DNA of 13,147 nucleotides from Anaerolineae bacterium (GCA_026129385.1 JAHCIE010000062.1:1-13147); one strand, 5' to 3'. Shown: positions 1 through 7,522, counted from the first letter of the stretch. Program-made: numbers and translations. The notes: generated by a model from the sequence alone, not told the origin.

Positions 1-28
1 ACTGACAGCCTTACTCCCTCCTGAACAC

Positions 29-63
29 CGCCGCCCCGGGGGACAGCCCCGGGGCGGCGTTTT
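29..63 (+). terminator. Rho-independent terminator of a gene left of the window
   Basis: A perfect 13-bp GC-rich stem (29-41 paired with 47-59) closes a 5-base GACAG loop and is followed directly by TTTT on the plus strand. The minus strand has no T-run after the stem, so it terminates rightward transcription entering from outside the window. Bases 1-28 show no recognisable coding end and are probably its 3' untranslated region. Confidence 0.88.
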
Positions 64-112
64 GTCGGCCCATTTCGTCGTTCAACGGCAGGGCGATGTC
101 GTCGACTACTGT

Positions 113-1027
113 CTACCCCGTCGGGGGTGGAACGGCGTCGGCGGGCATGGTGCGCAAGTCCTGCGTGGGGACGGCGAGGCGCACGCCGGCCTCGTTGAGG
201 GCTGCGAGGGCGTATTGGCGCAGGAGGCGCGATACGAGCGCCTGCTCGTTGGGGCGAGTCTTGGCCATCAGGCGCACCTGGACCGCCCAGTCGTTGAAGC
301 TTTTCCAGCCCAGAATCTCGGGGTCCCCGACGAGCTTGTCCTGGAGTTCAGGGGCTTGCGTGGCGCGCGCCACGGCTTGTTCCAGGGCCGTGACGACCTG
401 CCCCATATCAGCGTCCAGGTTGACGTTGAGATCGATGATGGCGCGTGACCAGTCGCGGCTGTGATTGGCCAGCGTGCGTACGTCGCCGTTGGGGACGTAG
501 ATGAGCCGGCCCCTCAGGTCGCGCAAGACTGTGGTGCGCAGCGTCACCTGCTCGACCACGCCCGTGACGGCGGCTACTTCGATTGTATCACCAACGCGGA
601 ATTGATCCTCGGCCAGGATGATGAGGCCGCCGATGTAGTCCTTGATGAGGGTCTGCGCGCCGAGCGAGATACCCAGGCCGACAACACCCGCGGCGGCCAG
701 GGCCGGGCCGATATTGATGCCCATCACCAGCAGACCCATCATAACACCGATGCCGACGATGATCGCGTCCACCGTGTGCTTGCCGACGTTGAGGAATGTT
801 GCCAGCCGCGCCTGACGCTCGCGGTCGCCGTCCTCCCGCGTCAGGCGCGCGGCGATGCGTCTCTCGGCCACGCGAACGAGCCATAGGGAGAGCAGAGTCA
901 GGGCCACAACGATGAGCAGGTTGAGCGCGGGGCCAAGAAGAAAGGCGCGCAGGGGACTATCAGAGGTGGTATCCGTAGTGTCCACGATAGAGTCTCGGGG
1001 GATGGTGAGTCGAATACCGCAGACCAT
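113..1027 (-). CDS. mscS: MscS-family mechanosensitive ion channel
   Basis: Small-conductance mechanosensitive channel (304 aa) that would open under membrane tension and release ions and osmolytes on hypo-osmotic shock. Visible are a first hydrophobic helix (about residues 33-52), a charged stretch, a second helix (about 84-104) and the Gly/Ala-rich pore helix of the family (about 107-137, with GVVGLGISLGAQ then IKDYIGG). The soluble beta domain follows (DQFRVGDTIEV, 141-151; YVPNGDV, 177-183), then an alpha/beta C-terminal cage domain. The length is typical of minimal MscS proteins. The ATG at 1027 has little Shine-Dalgarno sequence, and a GTG at codon 15 (before DTTDTT) is a possible alternative start. 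It is a single-gene unit behind feoBA with its own promoter (1058-1086). Family assignment is firm; conductance and gating behaviour are not deducible. Confidence 0.93.
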   Translation of the reverse strand: MVCGIRLTIPRDSIVDTTDTTSDSPLRAFLLGPALNLLIVVALTLLSLWLVRVAERRIAARLTREDGDRERQARLATFLNVGKHTVDAIIVGIGVMMGLLVMGINIGPALAAAGVVGLGISLGAQTLIKDYIGGLIILAEDQFRVGDTIEVAAVTGVVEQVTLRTTVLRDLRGRLIYVPNGDVRTLANHSRDWSRAIIDLNVNLDADMGQVVTALEQAVARATQAPELQDKLVGDPEILGWKSFNDWAVQVRLMAKTRPNEQALVSRLLRQYALAALNEAGVRLAVPTQDLRTMPADAVPPPTG

Positions 1028-1057
1028 CTATGCCCGGTCTGCGGCATCGCTGGCGCA

Positions 1058-1086
1058 ACTATAGCAAGGCTCGGCGCAAGTGGCAA
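1058..1086 (-). promoter_or_regulatory. Sigma70-type promoter of mscS
   Basis: Read leftward: TTGCCA (1081-1086), a 17-bp spacer, then TATAGT (1058-1063). Each hexamer matches consensus at five of six positions and the spacing is ideal. The predicted transcript starts about 25-30 bases before the mscS ATG. The promoter lies inside the hairpin that ends the feoBA operon. Confidence 0.6.
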
Positions 1087-1102
1087 GCGGCGCCGAGCCT
1101 TG
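1065..1102 (-). terminator. Hairpin at the end of the feoB-feoA operon
   Basis: A perfect 13-bp stem (1065-1077 with 1090-1102) has a 12-base loop and lies 55 bases after the feoA stop codon. The T-run after the stem is poor on either strand, so it may act as a weak terminator or an mRNA 3'-end stabiliser. It overlaps the mscS promoter. Confidence 0.55.
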
Positions 1103-1156
1103 TAATGAGGACAAATGCTCGCGTGGTGGCGTCTGGTAGTGCGATCCCGCAGCTGG

Positions 1157-1579
1157 CTAGACCAGCTCGACCTGAATAGCGGCGGCAACGACCCGGTCCA
1201 GGGCCAGCTCCGTCTCGCCCAGGCTGACGACGGGCATGGGGCGGGTCTGGCGCAGGCGAATGGGCGCGCCTGGGAACAGACCGAACAGGCTGAGATGCAG
1301 GGCTTCGCTGCTATCATCGTCGCCCAGGCTGACCACGCGCGCTTCCTGCCCTGGTCGCAACTGGAGCAGGGGGATGCAGCCACTGGTCGCCGCCGAGGCC
1401 TCGCGCCGGGAGCCGAACAAGCGCGCGACCCACTCGCCCAGGCGCGAGCGCGCCGGGTTGACCGTGGAATAGCCACAGCGCGGGCAGCATACCACGGCGC
1501 AGCCGCTGGACAGGGGGCAGGACGTATGACACCCGAGGGCTGTCGGGTCAAATTCGTAGCCGCACATGGCGCAGCGCAT
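1157..1579 (-). CDS. feoA: FeoA-domain protein with N-terminal cysteine-rich module
   Basis: A 140-aa accessory protein of ferrous iron uptake. The C-terminal half (about residues 68-140) has the SH3-like FeoA pattern: LRPGQEARVVSLG, a turn with Gly-Leu-Phe-Pro-Gly, and a final LALDRVVAAAIQVEL strand. FeoA domains bind the cytoplasmic side of FeoB and modulate transport. The N-terminus is an extra module with nine Cys in the first 35 residues (3, 6, 17, 21, 27, 31, 32, 35, plus nearby His18), arranged as CxxC, CHxxCP and CCxxC. This looks like a zinc or iron-sulfur binding knuckle, possibly an iron or redox sensor (inference). It starts one base after the feoB stop (TGA-C-ATG), so translation is probably coupled. 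The order feoB then feoA is the reverse of the enterobacterial operon. Confidence 0.87.
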   Translation of the reverse strand: MRCAMCGYEFDPTALGCHTSCPLSSGCAVVCCPRCGYSTVNPARSRLGEWVARLFGSRREASAATSGCIPLLQLRPGQEARVVSLGDDDSSEALHLSLFGLFPGAPIRLRQTRPMPVVSLGETELALDRVVAAAIQVELV

Positions 1580-1580
1580 G

Positions 1581-3530
1581 TCAGAAGCCTCCCAGCCGAT
1601 TGACTAGCCCACCTACCAGGAAGGCGAAGGGGAAGACGAAGGCGCAGATAGCTGCGCCGACCTTCCAACCATGCTCCTTAATCATCATCATCACCGTAGC
1701 GACGCAGGGTACGAACAACGTCACGACGACCAGGCTGACCAGCACTTGATGGGGACTCAATTGCCCATTGCGGGCCAGATCGAACAGGCCGACCGCACCG
1801 TAGTCGCGCCGCCAGAAGCCGAGCAGGAACATGCCCGATGTCTCTGCCGGTAGCCCCAGCCATCCCTGCACGAGGGGTGACATTGCCTGCTCGACATAAG
1901 TTAGAATCCCGCTATAGCTCAAGGCGAACAGGCCCACCGTTGCCAGCAGAAAGAGGGGGATGACTTCCTTCAGGTACCACTCGACGCGGGTCACGGTCTT
2001 GAGGGCGATGTTGCCCGGTTCCGGTAGCCGCAGTGGCGGCAACTCCAGAATAAAGTCGGAACGTTCACCCGGAATGACCCGTGCCGCCAGCCAGCCGACC
2101 AGGAGCAGCACACCCATCACCACAGCCGCCCACAGGCCCAGGCCGACCGGCGTGAGCCAGGCCGTCATGGCCAGAATGACGCCCAACTGCGCGGAGCAGG
2201 GGATGCTCAGCGCCAGCAACAGCGTTGCCAGGATGCGCTCTTTGCGGGTGCCCAGGATGCGGGTCGTCATGGTCGCCATGGTCACGCAGCCCAGCCCCAG
2301 CACCATCGGCAAGACGGCCTTGCCGTTCAGGCCGAGGACATTGAAGCCGCGATTGACTATGACGGCCAGCCGTGGCAGGTAGCCGGAGTCTTCGAGGATG
2401 CCGAAGGCGATGAAGAACGTTGTCACGATGGGCAGCACGATGCCGATGGCGTAGGACAGGCCCATCGTCAACAGCCCGTACTCGCCGACGAGGAAGTCTT
2501 GTAGCAAGGGTGGCAAACTCGACGCCGACAGCCCGCTGATGATAGGCGGCAGCAGCCAACCCTGGATGACCGTGCCCTCCAACCAGTCCACCAGGGTTCC
2601 CGCGCCAAATTCGCCGACGAACTTGTAGATGAGGACTAGCACGGCCATCAGGATGGGCCAACCCAGGATCGGATCGATAGTCCAGCGACCGATGCGCTCG
2701 CGCCAGGTCGTGGCCGGTCGCGCCTGCCGGGTCAGCACTTTGGGGACGAGGTCGGCCACGGCCTGCCAACGTTCCTGGGCGATGGTGTGGGCCACGGGAC
2801 GCCCCAGTTCGTTGCGGAGCGCCGCTCGCGCCTCGTCCAGCGCGGCCACCGCCGCGACGGGCAGATCATCGATGTCGCTGGCGTCGCCCGCCAGCAGCAT
2901 CACGGCGCGACCGCGCCGCCCCACCTGGTGGGTGGGTAGCAGACGGGTAACGCTCGCGATGGCTGCCTCGACTGGTGGTGAGTAGGTCATCCTCAAATGA
3001 GGTACGTCGGCTGCGGCCAGCGCGCCTACCAGTGTCGCCACGCCCTCGCCGCGCGTGGCGATGGTGGGCACGACCTGGATGCCCACCATATCGGCCAGGC
3101 GCTGGGTGTCGATGCGGACGCCGCGCCGCTCGGCCTCGTCCATCATGTTGAGGGCGAGAACCAGCGGGGCGTCCATCTCGGCGAATTGTAGTGTCAGGAA
3201 CAGGGCGCGGGCGAGATTCTTGGCATCGGCGACCTGGACCACGATGTCGGGCGAGCGGGTCAAGAGCAGGTCGCGGGTGACGCGCTCATCGTCTGACATG
3301 GAGGTGAGGCTGTTGATACCAGGCGCGTCGACGACGAGGGTGGGGCGGCCGTCAAGCACAATCTCGCCTTGGGTGACTTCGACGGTTGTGCCGGGGTAGT
3401 TAGAGACAGTCGCGTAGCGGCCGGTGAGCCGCTTGAAGAGGACCGACTTGCCCACGTTGGGCTGGCCCGCAAGGATGATGAGGGAGGCGAACGGCCCCGA
3501 ACTGACCGCCGCCGTCGTGTGACAGGTCAT
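1581..3530 (-). CDS. feoB: Ferrous iron transporter FeoB
   Basis: Inner-membrane Fe(II) permease (649 aa) with an N-terminal G-protein domain. All five GTPase motifs can be read: G1 GQPNVGKS (22-29), G2 Thr in YPGTT (45-49), G3 DAPG (68-71), G4 NMMD (128-131) and G5 ATRG (158-161). A helical GDI-like segment follows, then the membrane domain from about residue 287 (GWPILMAVLVLIYKF). This contains the gate regions GILEDSGYLPRLA and VLGLGCVTMATM, and a conserved Cys in LSIPCSAQ. Length and architecture are complete. The ATG at 3530 is preceded by GGAGGT with a 10-base gap. No Fur-like operator could be recognised in the 224 bases shared with the divergent AOR gene. It forms an operon with feoA. 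Confidence 0.96.
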   Translation of the reverse strand: MTCHTTAAVSSGPFASLIILAGQPNVGKSVLFKRLTGRYATVSNYPGTTVEVTQGEIVLDGRPTLVVDAPGINSLTSMSDDERVTRDLLLTRSPDIVVQVADAKNLARALFLTLQFAEMDAPLVLALNMMDEAERRGVRIDTQRLADMVGIQVVPTIATRGEGVATLVGALAAADVPHLRMTYSPPVEAAIASVTRLLPTHQVGRRGRAVMLLAGDASDIDDLPVAAVAALDEARAALRNELGRPVAHTIAQERWQAVADLVPKVLTRQARPATTWRERIGRWTIDPILGWPILMAVLVLIYKFVGEFGAGTLVDWLEGTVIQGWLLPPIISGLSASSLPPLLQDFLVGEYGLLTMGLSYAIGIVLPIVTTFFIAFGILEDSGYLPRLAVIVNRGFNVLGLNGKAVLPMVLGLGCVTMATMTTRILGTRKERILATLLLALSIPCSAQLGVILAMTAWLTPVGLGLWAAVVMGVLLLVGWLAARVIPGERSDFILELPPLRLPEPGNIALKTVTRVEWYLKEVIPLFLLATVGLFALSYSGILTYVEQAMSPLVQGWLGLPAETSGMFLLGFWRRDYGAVGLFDLARNGQLSPHQVLVSLVVVTLFVPCVATVMMMIKEHGWKVGAAICAFVFPFAFLVGGLVNRLGGF

Positions 3531-3635
3531 GCCGAAATCAACCTCCGCGGGTGAGATTACCCCTCTATCCTACCTCCGGTGGGGCCGTGTAGCGGAAAAG
3601 ACTCGTCCCCGTGGCGATAACGACTCACCACCGAC

Positions 3636-3664
3636 TTGACGCGCAGCGAGTAGCCGACTAGCAT
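3636..3664 (+). promoter_or_regulatory. Candidate sigma70 promoter of the AOR-moaD operon
   Basis: TTGACG (3636-3641), a 17-bp spacer and TAGCAT (3659-3664) face rightward in the divergent region between feoB and the AOR gene. The -35 matches consensus at five of six positions and the -10 at four of six. The predicted leader is about 85 bases, and the AOR Shine-Dalgarno GGGAGG lies at 3743-3748. The leader holds a 10-base palindrome, CACGATCGTG, of unknown meaning. Confidence 0.5.
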
Positions 3665-3754
3665 ACCCCGCTGACAGGCTCGAGTCGCTGTGCTGGAGGC
3701 ACGATCGTGGAACGGCGCACTGCACGCTGATAGTCACCCAGCGGGAGGCATGGC

Positions 3755-5662
3755 ATGGCATTTGGTACGACTGGCCGCATCCTGTGGGTGGACCTGACCC
3801 AGGGCACGACCTACGTGGAGACCCTGGACGAAGCCACCTATCGCCTGTACCCAGGCGGGAAGGCGCTGGGCGCGTACCTGCTGCTGCGCCACCTGCCGGC
3901 CAACGTTGACCCCCTCGGCCCCGACAACATCCTGGTTCTCGCCAGCGGGCTACTGACGGGCGCGCCGTTCTCGACGGCGACCCGCTTCTCGGCCATCGCT
4001 CGCTCGCCATTGACCGGGACCTACGGCGAGTCAGAGGCGGCGGGGTTCTGGGGGCCGGAGCTGAAGATGGCGGGCTGGGAGGCGATTGTCTTGACCGGCC
4101 GCGCGCCGCAGCCGGTGTGGATTCACATCCGCGACGACAAGGTCGAGATTCGGGACGCGACACATCTGTGGGGCCACGAGCCGCTGGAGGTTCAGACGGC
4201 GATTCGCGCCGAGACCGGCGACAAGGTAACGCGCGTCTTGCAGATCGGCATCGGCGGCGAGAATCTGGTCCGCTATGCTGCCATCACCAACGACCTGCGT
4301 CACTACAACGGCCGCAATGGCATGGGCGCGGTCATGGGTTCGAAGCTGGTCAAGGCCATTGGGGTGCGGGGCAGCGGCAAGTGGATTCAGTACGCCCACG
4401 ACGCGCAGCCCGTGGTCGAGCTGGGGCGGCGGCTGGCGAAGGGCGTCAAGGAGCATCCCCAGTCGTGGGACTTGCAGGAGAAAGGCACGCCCGGCATCAC
4501 CAGCGCCCTGAATGCGGCCGGCATCCTGCCGACGCGCAACTTCCACCAGGGCGCGTTTGAGGGCGTCGACAACATCAAGTGGGAGGCCTACGAGAAGGAG
4601 CTGCTGACGGCGCGCAAGAGCTGCTACGCCTGCGCTGTGCGCTGCAAGCGCGAGGTCAGGGTGGACGACCGCTACCAGGTGTCGGACCAATATGGCGGCC
4701 CGGAGTACGAGGCGGTCAGTGGCTTCGGCTCCAATTGCGGCGTCGACGACTTGCAGGCTATCGCCAAGGCCAACGAGTTGTGCAACCGCTATACCCTCGA
4801 CGCCATCTCCACCGCCTCGGTGGTGGCCTTCGCCATGGAGTGCTTCGAGCACGGCCTCATCGGCCTGGACGATACCGACGGGGTGGACCTGCGCTTCGGC
4901 CACGCCGAGGCCATGCTCCAGATGGTGGACATGATCGCCCAGCGGCGCGGCATCGGCAATCTGCTGGCCGAGGGCGTCAAGCGCGCCGCGCAGGCCATCG
5001 GCGGCGACGCCCACTTCTTCGCTATGCACGTCAAGGGCCAGGAACTGCCGATGCACGACCCGCGCGGCAAATTCGGCGTTGGGCTAGGCTACGCCGTGTC
5101 CGAGAACGGCGCGGACCACCTGGTAGCCGCCCACGACCCCACCCTGGCTAACGCGGAGTCGGTATCCTTCAAGGGGGCGATGCCCCTCGGTATCCGCGTG
5201 GCCTTGCCGCCCCGCGACAGTAGCCGCCAGAAGGTCGTCAACTACACGATAGCGGAGAACTGGAACAGCGCCGAGAAGGTCATCGGTTTGTGCTTCTTCG
5301 GCCCGGCCCCGCGCTCCTACATCCAGGTCGAGGACGTGGTGATGGCCGTCAACGCGGCCACGGGTTGGGGCTGGGGCGTGAACGATATCCTGGCTGTTGG
5401 CGAGCGGGCCACCAACCTGGCGCGCCTCTTCAACGCCCGCGAGGGGTTCGGTCGCGCCGACGACCGCCTGCCCGACCGCCTGTTCACCCCGCTGGAGAAC
5501 GGCGCGCTGGAGGGCGTCGCTCTATCGCGCGACGACTTCGAACGCGCCCTGACCGACGTCTACGACCTGAAGGGCTGGGACACGGACACCGGCGTCCCGA
5601 CGCCCCAGAAGCTCGACAGCCTGGGCATCGGCTGGGCCGCCGAGGCCGCTGACGTGACGTGA
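3755..5662 (+). CDS. aor: Aldehyde:ferredoxin oxidoreductase family (tungstopterin enzyme)
   Basis: AOR-family enzyme (635 aa) that in characterised members oxidises aldehydes to carboxylic acids, or the reverse, using a tungsten bis-pterin cofactor, one [4Fe-4S] cluster and ferredoxin. It is cytoplasmic, with no signal peptide. The N-terminal AFOR domain spans about residues 1-205 and includes YPGGKALGAYLLLRHLP near 33 and the cofactor motif NGRNGMGAVMGSK (185-197). The cluster ligands are Cys290, Cys293, Cys297 (CxxCxxxC) and Cys513 in the GLC motif. GGPEYE (314-319) and NGADHL with His455 correspond to the conserved Glu and His next to tungsten in studied AORs. GGGAGG lies six bases before the chosen ATG; another ATG at 3750 is out of frame. 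The 3' end overlaps the MoaD-like gene. The aldehyde substrate cannot be told from sequence. Confidence 0.94.
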   Translation: MAFGTTGRILWVDLTQGTTYVETLDEATYRLYPGGKALGAYLLLRHLPANVDPLGPDNILVLASGLLTGAPFSTATRFSAIARSPLTGTYGESEAAGFWGPELKMAGWEAIVLTGRAPQPVWIHIRDDKVEIRDATHLWGHEPLEVQTAIRAETGDKVTRVLQIGIGGENLVRYAAITNDLRHYNGRNGMGAVMGSKLVKAIGVRGSGKWIQYAHDAQPVVELGRRLAKGVKEHPQSWDLQEKGTPGITSALNAAGILPTRNFHQGAFEGVDNIKWEAYEKELLTARKSCYACAVRCKREVRVDDRYQVSDQYGGPEYEAVSGFGSNCGVDDLQAIAKANELCNRYTLDAISTASVVAFAMECFEHGLIGLDDTDGVDLRFGHAEAMLQMVDMIAQRRGIGNLLAEGVKRAAQAIGGDAHFFAMHVKGQELPMHDPRGKFGVGLGYAVSENGADHLVAAHDPTLANAESVSFKGAMPLGIRVALPPRDSSRQKVVNYTIAENWNSAEKVIGLCFFGPAPRSYIQVEDVVMAVNAATGWGWGVNDILAVGERATNLARLFNAREGFGRADDRLPDRLFTPLENGALEGVALSRDDFERALTDVYDLKGWDTDTGVPTPQKLDSLGIGWAAEAADVT

Positions 5663-5892
5663 TGCGCCTGCACCTGGGCGGCCACCTCAACTGGTACGAC
5701 GCGCAGCGCCGCACCGATGTCGAGGTGCGCCTGGCGGAACGGATGCCGCTGCTCGATCTGCTTCACCAGTTGGGCGTGCCGCGCAGTGAGATCATCGTGG
5801 CCGCCGTCAACGGCCGGGCCGTGCCCATCGAGGACGCCTGGGTTGCCGACGGCGACCGCGTGGACCTCTACCCGCCCGTCGGTGGGGGGTAA
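5662..5892 (+). CDS. MoaD/ThiS-like ubiquitin-fold protein paired with the AOR
   Basis: A small beta-grasp protein (76 aa from the ATG; a GTG at 5659 would add one residue) that ends in Gly-Gly-Gly, the tail adenylated and thiocarboxylated in MoaD and ThiS sulfur carriers. Typical family features are a middle helix (MPLLDLLHQLGV), the VNGRAVP turn, the acidic DGDRVDLYPPVGGG end and the overall length. The start overlaps the AOR stop (TGATG), so the two are translated together. MoaD-like genes next to tungsten oxidoreductases are known in archaea and anaerobes. The likely job (inference) is a dedicated sulfur donor for tungstopterin dithiolene formation, although a role in tungsten-enzyme maturation or as a bound subunit is also possible. 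Confidence 0.85.
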   Translation: MRLHLGGHLNWYDAQRRTDVEVRLAERMPLLDLLHQLGVPRSEIIVAAVNGRAVPIEDAWVADGDRVDLYPPVGGG

Positions 5893-5950
5893 CCGCGCTT
5901 GAACCGCATTCCGCGAGTGCTGAGGAGCGGCGTAGATGGAGCGCGGTTAC
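5889..5950. terminator. Long inverted repeat at the convergent end of the AOR operon and the peptide cluster
   Basis: The 11-base arms 5889-5899 and 5940-5950 are perfectly complementary and 40 bases apart, and the intervening sequence can form smaller CCGC/GCGG hairpins. The left arm covers the moaD stop codon. No clear T-run follows on either strand, so termination is plausible but unproven. Bases 5951-6006 hold no gene. Confidence 0.35.
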
Positions 5951-6006
5951 AGTTCGTGCAGACCTTGACTGTAATCACACCCCCCCACCCTCTGCTCGGA
6001 TCCGGA

Positions 6007-6255
6007 TCAATCGACAAGGCCGCATGTCTGGCACGCGTAGAGAATGTCACACCAGTGCTCTTGCCCCGGCAGCAGTTGACAATTGATGGACGCCTTCAAA
6101 CATAGCCCCGGTGGAGGACACCCCCGACGGTATTGCGGGGTTACCGCTTGCACCATTCCCGCTCCGTCAGCCGCTTGTCCTGTCCATACTCGCTGTCGAT
6201 ATGGCTCACCCGTCCGAACGAGCGCGTTATTGGCTGTGTACCCAGGCATGGTCAT
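6007..6255 (-). CDS. Small six-Cys peptide with MPGYT leader (candidate precursor peptide)
   Basis: An 82-aa product of unknown function. It is very probably translated: AAAGGAGAG precedes the ATG with a gap of seven bases. The N-terminus carries the leader-like sequence MPGYTANNALVRTGEPYR (residues 3-20), shared with the 103-aa peptide and, in weaker form, the frameshifted peptide of this cluster. The C-terminal half holds six Cys (46, 52, 59, 69, 75, 78), ending YACQTCGL. There is no signal peptide or hydrophobic helix. It is the last gene of the leftward cluster containing a PatA/PatG-type protease, so it is a candidate substrate of that protease (inference). Alternatively it is a disulfide-rich or metal-binding small protein. 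Confidence 0.7.
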   Translation of the reverse strand: MTMPGYTANNALVRTGEPYRQRVWTGQAADGAGMVQAVTPQYRRGCPPPGLCLKASINCQLLPGQEHWCDILYACQTCGLVD

Positions 6256-6316
6256 GGCTACGCTCTCCTTTCTAGGTTGAAGTCTGACTTACCTCAAGTC
6301 CAGTCTGAGTCATCCC

Positions 6317-6578
6317 CTAAAAGGGGAACCCGAAGCACACCCCGCAAACGTACCAGCCGCTCTCTGAGACAACGTTCCACGGCGTATATCCACACTTGTC
6401 ATTGCATGTCATAACGAAGCCATAACATCTCGTGGCTGTCCATTTCAGCATCCAAGGTTGGCACTGCTGTGGGATGATTCGTACTCCATCTCTGCCCGTG
6501 CCGAACTTGGATTCTAGCCCATAGTGTTCCTTCTTCTCACGCAACCCAGCATCTCCTGCAAACCCGGGGCATGCTCAT
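6317..6578 (-). pseudogene. Frameshifted small six-Cys peptide with MPGF leader
   Basis: The ATG at 6578 has an excellent Shine-Dalgarno, AGAGGAGG (6588-6595), but its frame stops after 13 codons. Removing one base in the C4G3 run at 6563-6570 joins it to the downstream open frame (TTG at 6544 to 6317). The repaired product is 86 aa, starting MSMPGFAGDAGL. That matches the start of the neighbouring peptide (MTMPGYTANNAL) in position and pattern. The repaired C-terminus has six Cys (39, 51, 58, 62, 78, 81) and ends CGVCFGFPF, again with a terminal CxxC. It is either a recent pseudogene, a sequencing or assembly error, or a programmed or slippage frameshift. If the TTG at 6544 were used, a 75-aa protein without leader would result. 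Confidence 0.6.
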
Positions 6579-6605
6579 AGCGATCGACCTCCTCTGAGAA
6601 ATCAA

Positions 6606-6627
6606 CTCCGCTCGTAGAACGGAGCGG
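6606..6627 (-). promoter_or_regulatory. Intercistronic hairpin before the frameshifted peptide gene
   Basis: CCGCTC (6608-6613) pairs with GAGCGG (6622-6627) around an 8-base loop; an alternative pairing CTCCG/CGGAG is also possible. It sits between the stop of the PatG-C-like gene and the Shine-Dalgarno of the peptide. It has no T-run, so it would be an attenuator or processing site rather than a terminator. Confidence 0.25.
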
Positions 6628-6628
6628 G

Positions 6629-7471
6629 TCAGGAGACAAGGAAGGGCCACTCCTCGGTCACGTCGACACGGACAAAGTAGCGCTCCATCACATCCGTCTG
6701 GCGGTTGGCGTAGGAGAAGATGACATCCACAATCTTGCGTACGCCACTCAAGCGCGAGGGACGCACGTCGACAGCGCTGAGGGAGAAGTTGCGCGCGAAG
6801 AGGTCGGTCGTCTGGTGATAGATGTTCGGGTAGCGCACTGCCAGGTAGTTCAAGGCGCGGTGTTCGTCGGTCGCCCCCGCGTTGTCGGCCATCTGCATGA
6901 TGCGACTGAACAACTCCCTGGCGGCTGGCTCGAACTGCTCGGCGCTCAGCTGCTCCGGCCGGGGGATGGCGCCGATGAGGGCGTTCTCGTCGAAGGACCA
7001 AATCTGGTCGAAGCCAACGATGGGTAGCTGCAGACCGTTACACATGCTGGGCGGCGCAATCGGGCCGCGCACGCCGACCACGACATCGAGATCCGTCGCG
7101 CGCGGCTCTCCACGTACAGCTTCCAGCAGCAAATCGACATCGGCAGGGTCGCGCGGCACGAGGATGTAGGTCTCGAAGCCCTCGATGGTCAGCACCCAGC
7201 AGAGTTGACGGACGAGGTATCGATTGGCGCGCTCAGAGAGTACGGACTGGAATACCTGGCGATCGGTCTGGCCGGCCGTATCGGTGCGGCCCGTGGCCTG
7301 AGCAAACTCCTTCTCCACGCTCAGGTTGGGAAACCGAGCCTCAACTTGCCCGATGGCGAAGACGTACGCAGGAGTTCCACCGGACATGCCGTCGAGGTCG
7401 GCTCGATCTCCGCACGTTGTACAGGGCTGCTCCTCCAGTTGCAATGGCATCGCGGTCTCGGTCGGTTCCAT
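6629..7471 (-). CDS. PatG C-terminal-domain-like protein
   Basis: A 280-aa stand-alone protein that I recognise as resembling the C-terminal (non-protease) region of cyanobactin maturation protein PatG and similar proteins next to S8 proteases outside cyanobacteria. Diagnostic stretches are AYVFAIGQVEARFP (35-48), EKEFAQATGR (53-62), DRQVFQSVLSERANRYL (70-86), VRQLCWVLTIEGFETYIL, the VVGVRGPIAPPSMCNG block, MADNAGATDEHRALNYLAVRYP and the end block VEKYF-like ERYFVRVDVTEEWPFLV. A CTTC pair at 17-20 precedes the domain. The biochemical role of this region in PatG is unclear. The start is well supported by AGGAGG with a 6-base gap. It lies 51 bases behind the 72-aa gene in the same operon. The family recall is from memory and should be verified by profile search. 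Confidence 0.8.
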   Translation of the reverse strand: MEPTETAMPLQLEEQPCTTCGDRADLDGMSGGTPAYVFAIGQVEARFPNLSVEKEFAQATGRTDTAGQTDRQVFQSVLSERANRYLVRQLCWVLTIEGFETYILVPRDPADVDLLLEAVRGEPRATDLDVVVGVRGPIAPPSMCNGLQLPIVGFDQIWSFDENALIGAIPRPEQLSAEQFEPAARELFSRIMQMADNAGATDEHRALNYLAVRYPNIYHQTTDLFARNFSLSAVDVRPSRLSGVRKIVDVIFSYANRQTDVMERYFVRVDVTEEWPFLVS

Positions 7472-7522
7472 GAGCTTCCTCCTGGCGCGAAATGACGTAT
7501 TCGATGACGAGCGAGGCTGTTG

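Noticed and set aside
898..1668. 256-codon minus-strand frame across mscS, the intergenic hairpin and feoA
   Set aside because: It crosses the terminator and the promoter and overlaps two confident genes; its composition is Arg/Pro/Ala-rich.
2065..2769. 234-codon frame overlapping feoB on the same strand
   Set aside because: An Arg/Gly/His-rich out-of-frame translation of the FeoB membrane domain without a ribosome binding site.
4031..5056. 341-codon open frame antisense to the AOR gene
   Set aside because: It is a shadow of a GC-rich gene in the third-position frame; the plus strand carries the full AOR motif set, and the antisense translation resembles no protein.
5979..5990. C7 run after the AOR operon, considered as a second slippage site
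   Set aside because: It lies in no gene or promoter that could be identified and is short.
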